From positions 13,175-77,174 of the forward strand of contig NZ_JACRWH010000005.1 in NCBI RefSeq assembly GCF_014306155.1: a stretch of 64,000 nt of DNA. The letters run 5' to 3'. The position numbers were made by a program, and so were the translations under genes. Shown piece by piece: positions 63,039-64,000 of the stretch. Below the pieces are notes generated by a model. The model worked only from the letters and a program-made list of their open reading frames with translations. It ran no database searches and was not told the DNA's origin. The DNA comes from Holdemanella hominis (GTDB lineage: Bacteria; Bacillota_I; Bacilli_A; Erysipelotrichales; Erysipelotrichaceae). The stretch's first letter is position 1, and each line of letters opens with the position of its first letter.

Positions 63039-63712
63039 TTAGACTAATTTATATTTCTTGCATATATCCTCAACAATTCCATCTAAACTTTTACCATCCA
63101 TTGAAATCGAATCCATTTTGGATGCATATAAAGTATGGAAATAATCAAAATCCGCCTGTATTTCTCGCATATAATATGCCTTATGCTTATTTAGATACGA
63201 TTGAGGATGTGCAAAAGATTGTCATTATCATCCGTAAATTCCAAGCGTTTAAAAACATTTTCAGTTCGATTTGTTAAGTCGAAACAAATAATATCTGAAT
63301 CTTCAAAGAAATCTTCATATGCATCTAAATACGCAATAGGACTTAGGGCAATGACTACATTTTCATTTTCTTTGATCCAAGATGAAATCATTTCTGCACG
63401 CAATTCATCACATTCATATTGATCATTATATTCATCTTGAAACACAAGCATCGTACCATATTTTTCTTTGATTTTCGCATCCATATCGATAAAGTTGTAA
63501 CCTATTTTCCTTACCAAGAACTCACCAACAGTACTCTTTCCTCTTGTTCCATCATATAAAGACATAATCGGATATACTAAAACAATTCCGAACTGCAACA
63601 AACCATAAACTACATCAATACATAAACAATAGACCATTACATACATAGAAATATATAAGGCCATACCGAGCAATGTCATTAAGTTAAGAAATGACGGTTT
63701 TGAGGGGAACAC
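63039..63712 (-). pseudogene. Frameshifted gene with shikimate-kinase-like body and membrane-like head
   Basis: The intact stretch (63191-63712) reads a hydrophobic head (about 1-50, ending GIVLVYPIMSLYDGTRGKS) and then STVGEFLVRKIGYNFIDMDA with a shikimate-kinase-like continuation (VVIALSPIAYLDAYEDFF). It stops after NDNLLHILNRI, but the next frame continues AHPQSYLNKHKAYYMREIQA to KKYKLV and stop at 63039, so a one-base indel in the T-run near 63212 breaks it. The P-loop lacks its first Gly (Tyr). Start codon unclear (GTG at 63712 is only one option). Confidence 0.6.
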
Positions 63713-63737
63713 AAAAAATGTGCTCCTCTTTTTTTTT
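63702..63737 (+). terminator. Orphan plus-strand terminator
   Basis: GAGG-G-GAACACA / TGTG-C-TCCTC stem and nine T on the plus strand, with no plus-strand gene upstream in the window. Confidence 0.65.
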
Positions 63738-63778
63738 GAAAATTTGAATTTTTTGTTGACATACAGGTAGAAATGTGT

Positions 63779-63806
63779 GGCCTATTATCATTTCTGATAA
63801 TAGGCC
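63779..63806 (+). repeat. Perfect 12-bp inverted repeat in the transposase leader
   Basis: GGCCTATTATCA, loop TTTC, TGATAATAGGCC. A stable hairpin 34 bases before the transposase ATG. TTGACA at 63756-63761 lies upstream. Confidence 0.9.
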
Positions 63807-63840
63807 AATTGTTTATAGGTATATGTTTTTGGAGGTACTT

Positions 63841-64000
63841 ATGAACAATTATAAATCGTTAAAAAAGCAGTTAAAATTCTGCATCAAAACCATGAATGAT
63901 TCTTCTTCACTATTTGTTGTTGATTCAAATAAGGATTTTACACGGAAAAGAAAACATCTTTTTGGAAGTACACTTTTCAATGTGCTTTTATTAGAGTCTG
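63841..64000 (+). CDS. Transposase N-terminus, IS4-like (cut by window edge)
   Basis: 53 visible residues: MNNYKSLKKQLKFCIKTMND, then SSSLFVVDSNKDFTRKRKHL and FGSTLFNVLLLES. The KDFTRKRK-type motif is common at the start of IS4-family transposases of Bacillota. GGAGG lies 5 bases before the ATG. Whether it is intact cannot be seen. Confidence 0.65.
   Translation, partial: MNNYKSLKKQLKFCIKTMNDSSSLFVVDSNKDFTRKRKHLFGSTLFNVLLLES

Noticed and set aside
63560..63585. GTRGKST read as a functional P-loop
   Set aside because: The first Gly of GxxxxGKST is replaced by Tyr and the upstream segment is hydrophobic, more like a membrane protein tail.
1..64000. Many ORFs of 60-200 codons antisense to clear genes
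   Set aside because: They overlap conserved genes on the other strand, lack ribosome sites and have implausible composition.
1..64000. CRISPR arrays, tRNA and rRNA genes, prophage
   Set aside because: No repeat-spacer pattern, cloverleaf or rRNA sequence was seen; phage structural genes are absent.

Overview
The window looks like chromosome of a low-GC, Gram-positive anaerobic or facultative gut bacterium. AT-rich codon use, AGGAGG-type ribosome sites, T-box leaders, catabolite (cre) sites, class B sortase, DivIB, FakA/YloU and a lactate dehydrogenase all point to Bacillota. The gene content (short HisG with HisZ, a citrate synthase/aconitase/isocitrate dehydrogenase branch, mannose-family PTS) suggests Erysipelotrichia, perhaps a Holdemanella-like genus. 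That placement is inference from gene content, not from a marker gene. No rRNA, tRNA or CRISPR array was seen.

Layout. 1-6.8 kb: complete histidine biosynthesis operon hisZGDCBHAF on the minus strand (hisF runs off the left edge), led by a T-box whose specifier reads as a His codon. 6.8-9.1 kb: two uncharacterised genes (one CpXC) and a CDF metal transporter. 9.2-13.4 kb: aconitase divergent from citrate synthase and NAD-isocitrate dehydrogenase, the oxidative branch that supplies 2-oxoglutarate. 13.4-20.3 kb: a small acidic-tailed protein, a histone-H1-like Lys/Ala protein, HtrA protease, L-lactate dehydrogenase, a phosphoesterase and a CstA-family transporter under a second T-box. 20.3-26.4 kb: fatty-acid kinase FakA/YloU and a cell-wall block (DivIB, MurB, MurG, class B sortase). 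26.4-36.3 kb: amino-sugar island with NagB, GatZ/KbaZ, mannose-family PTS IIA/IIB/IIC/IID, AgaS, an M20D amidohydrolase and an aldose epimerase. Three of its promoters share an exact 13-mer at a fixed distance upstream of weak -35 boxes, and two cre sites lie nearby. 36.3-43.8 kb: housekeeping genes (HAD phosphatase, patatin, malic enzyme, PepT, CBS-type pyrophosphatase, HU, Maf, Lit-like membrane protein). 43.8-50.0 kb: threonine/aspartate pathway, thrC-thrB-ACT on the minus strand and hom-lysC-asd on the plus strand.

50.0-57.4 kb is the accessory part: a DUF4097 protein, an HD nucleotidase preceded by a structured RNA with pseudoknot topology and a terminator, an IS1595-like element with a broken transposase, a small MerR-controlled cassette (GNAT acetyltransferase plus membrane proteins, with two MerR-type 19-bp-spacer promoters), and decayed integrative-element remains (XRE regulator pseudogene with two frameshifts, Tn916-type integrase tail, azlC pseudogene). 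57.4-63.0 kb: a possible nucleoid-associated protein, a COG0523 metal GTPase, a TatD-like hydrolase and a TPP-riboswitch-controlled ThiXYZ-type ABC transporter for a thiamine precursor. 63.0-64 kb: a degraded, possibly chimeric gene and the start of an IS4-like transposase.

The most interesting unexplained signals are the structured leader at 51.5-51.6 kb, the shared 13-mer in the amino-sugar island, the T-box (probably isoleucine) on a CstA transporter, the paired MerR promoters, and the OCRE-like aromatic tail of DivIB.
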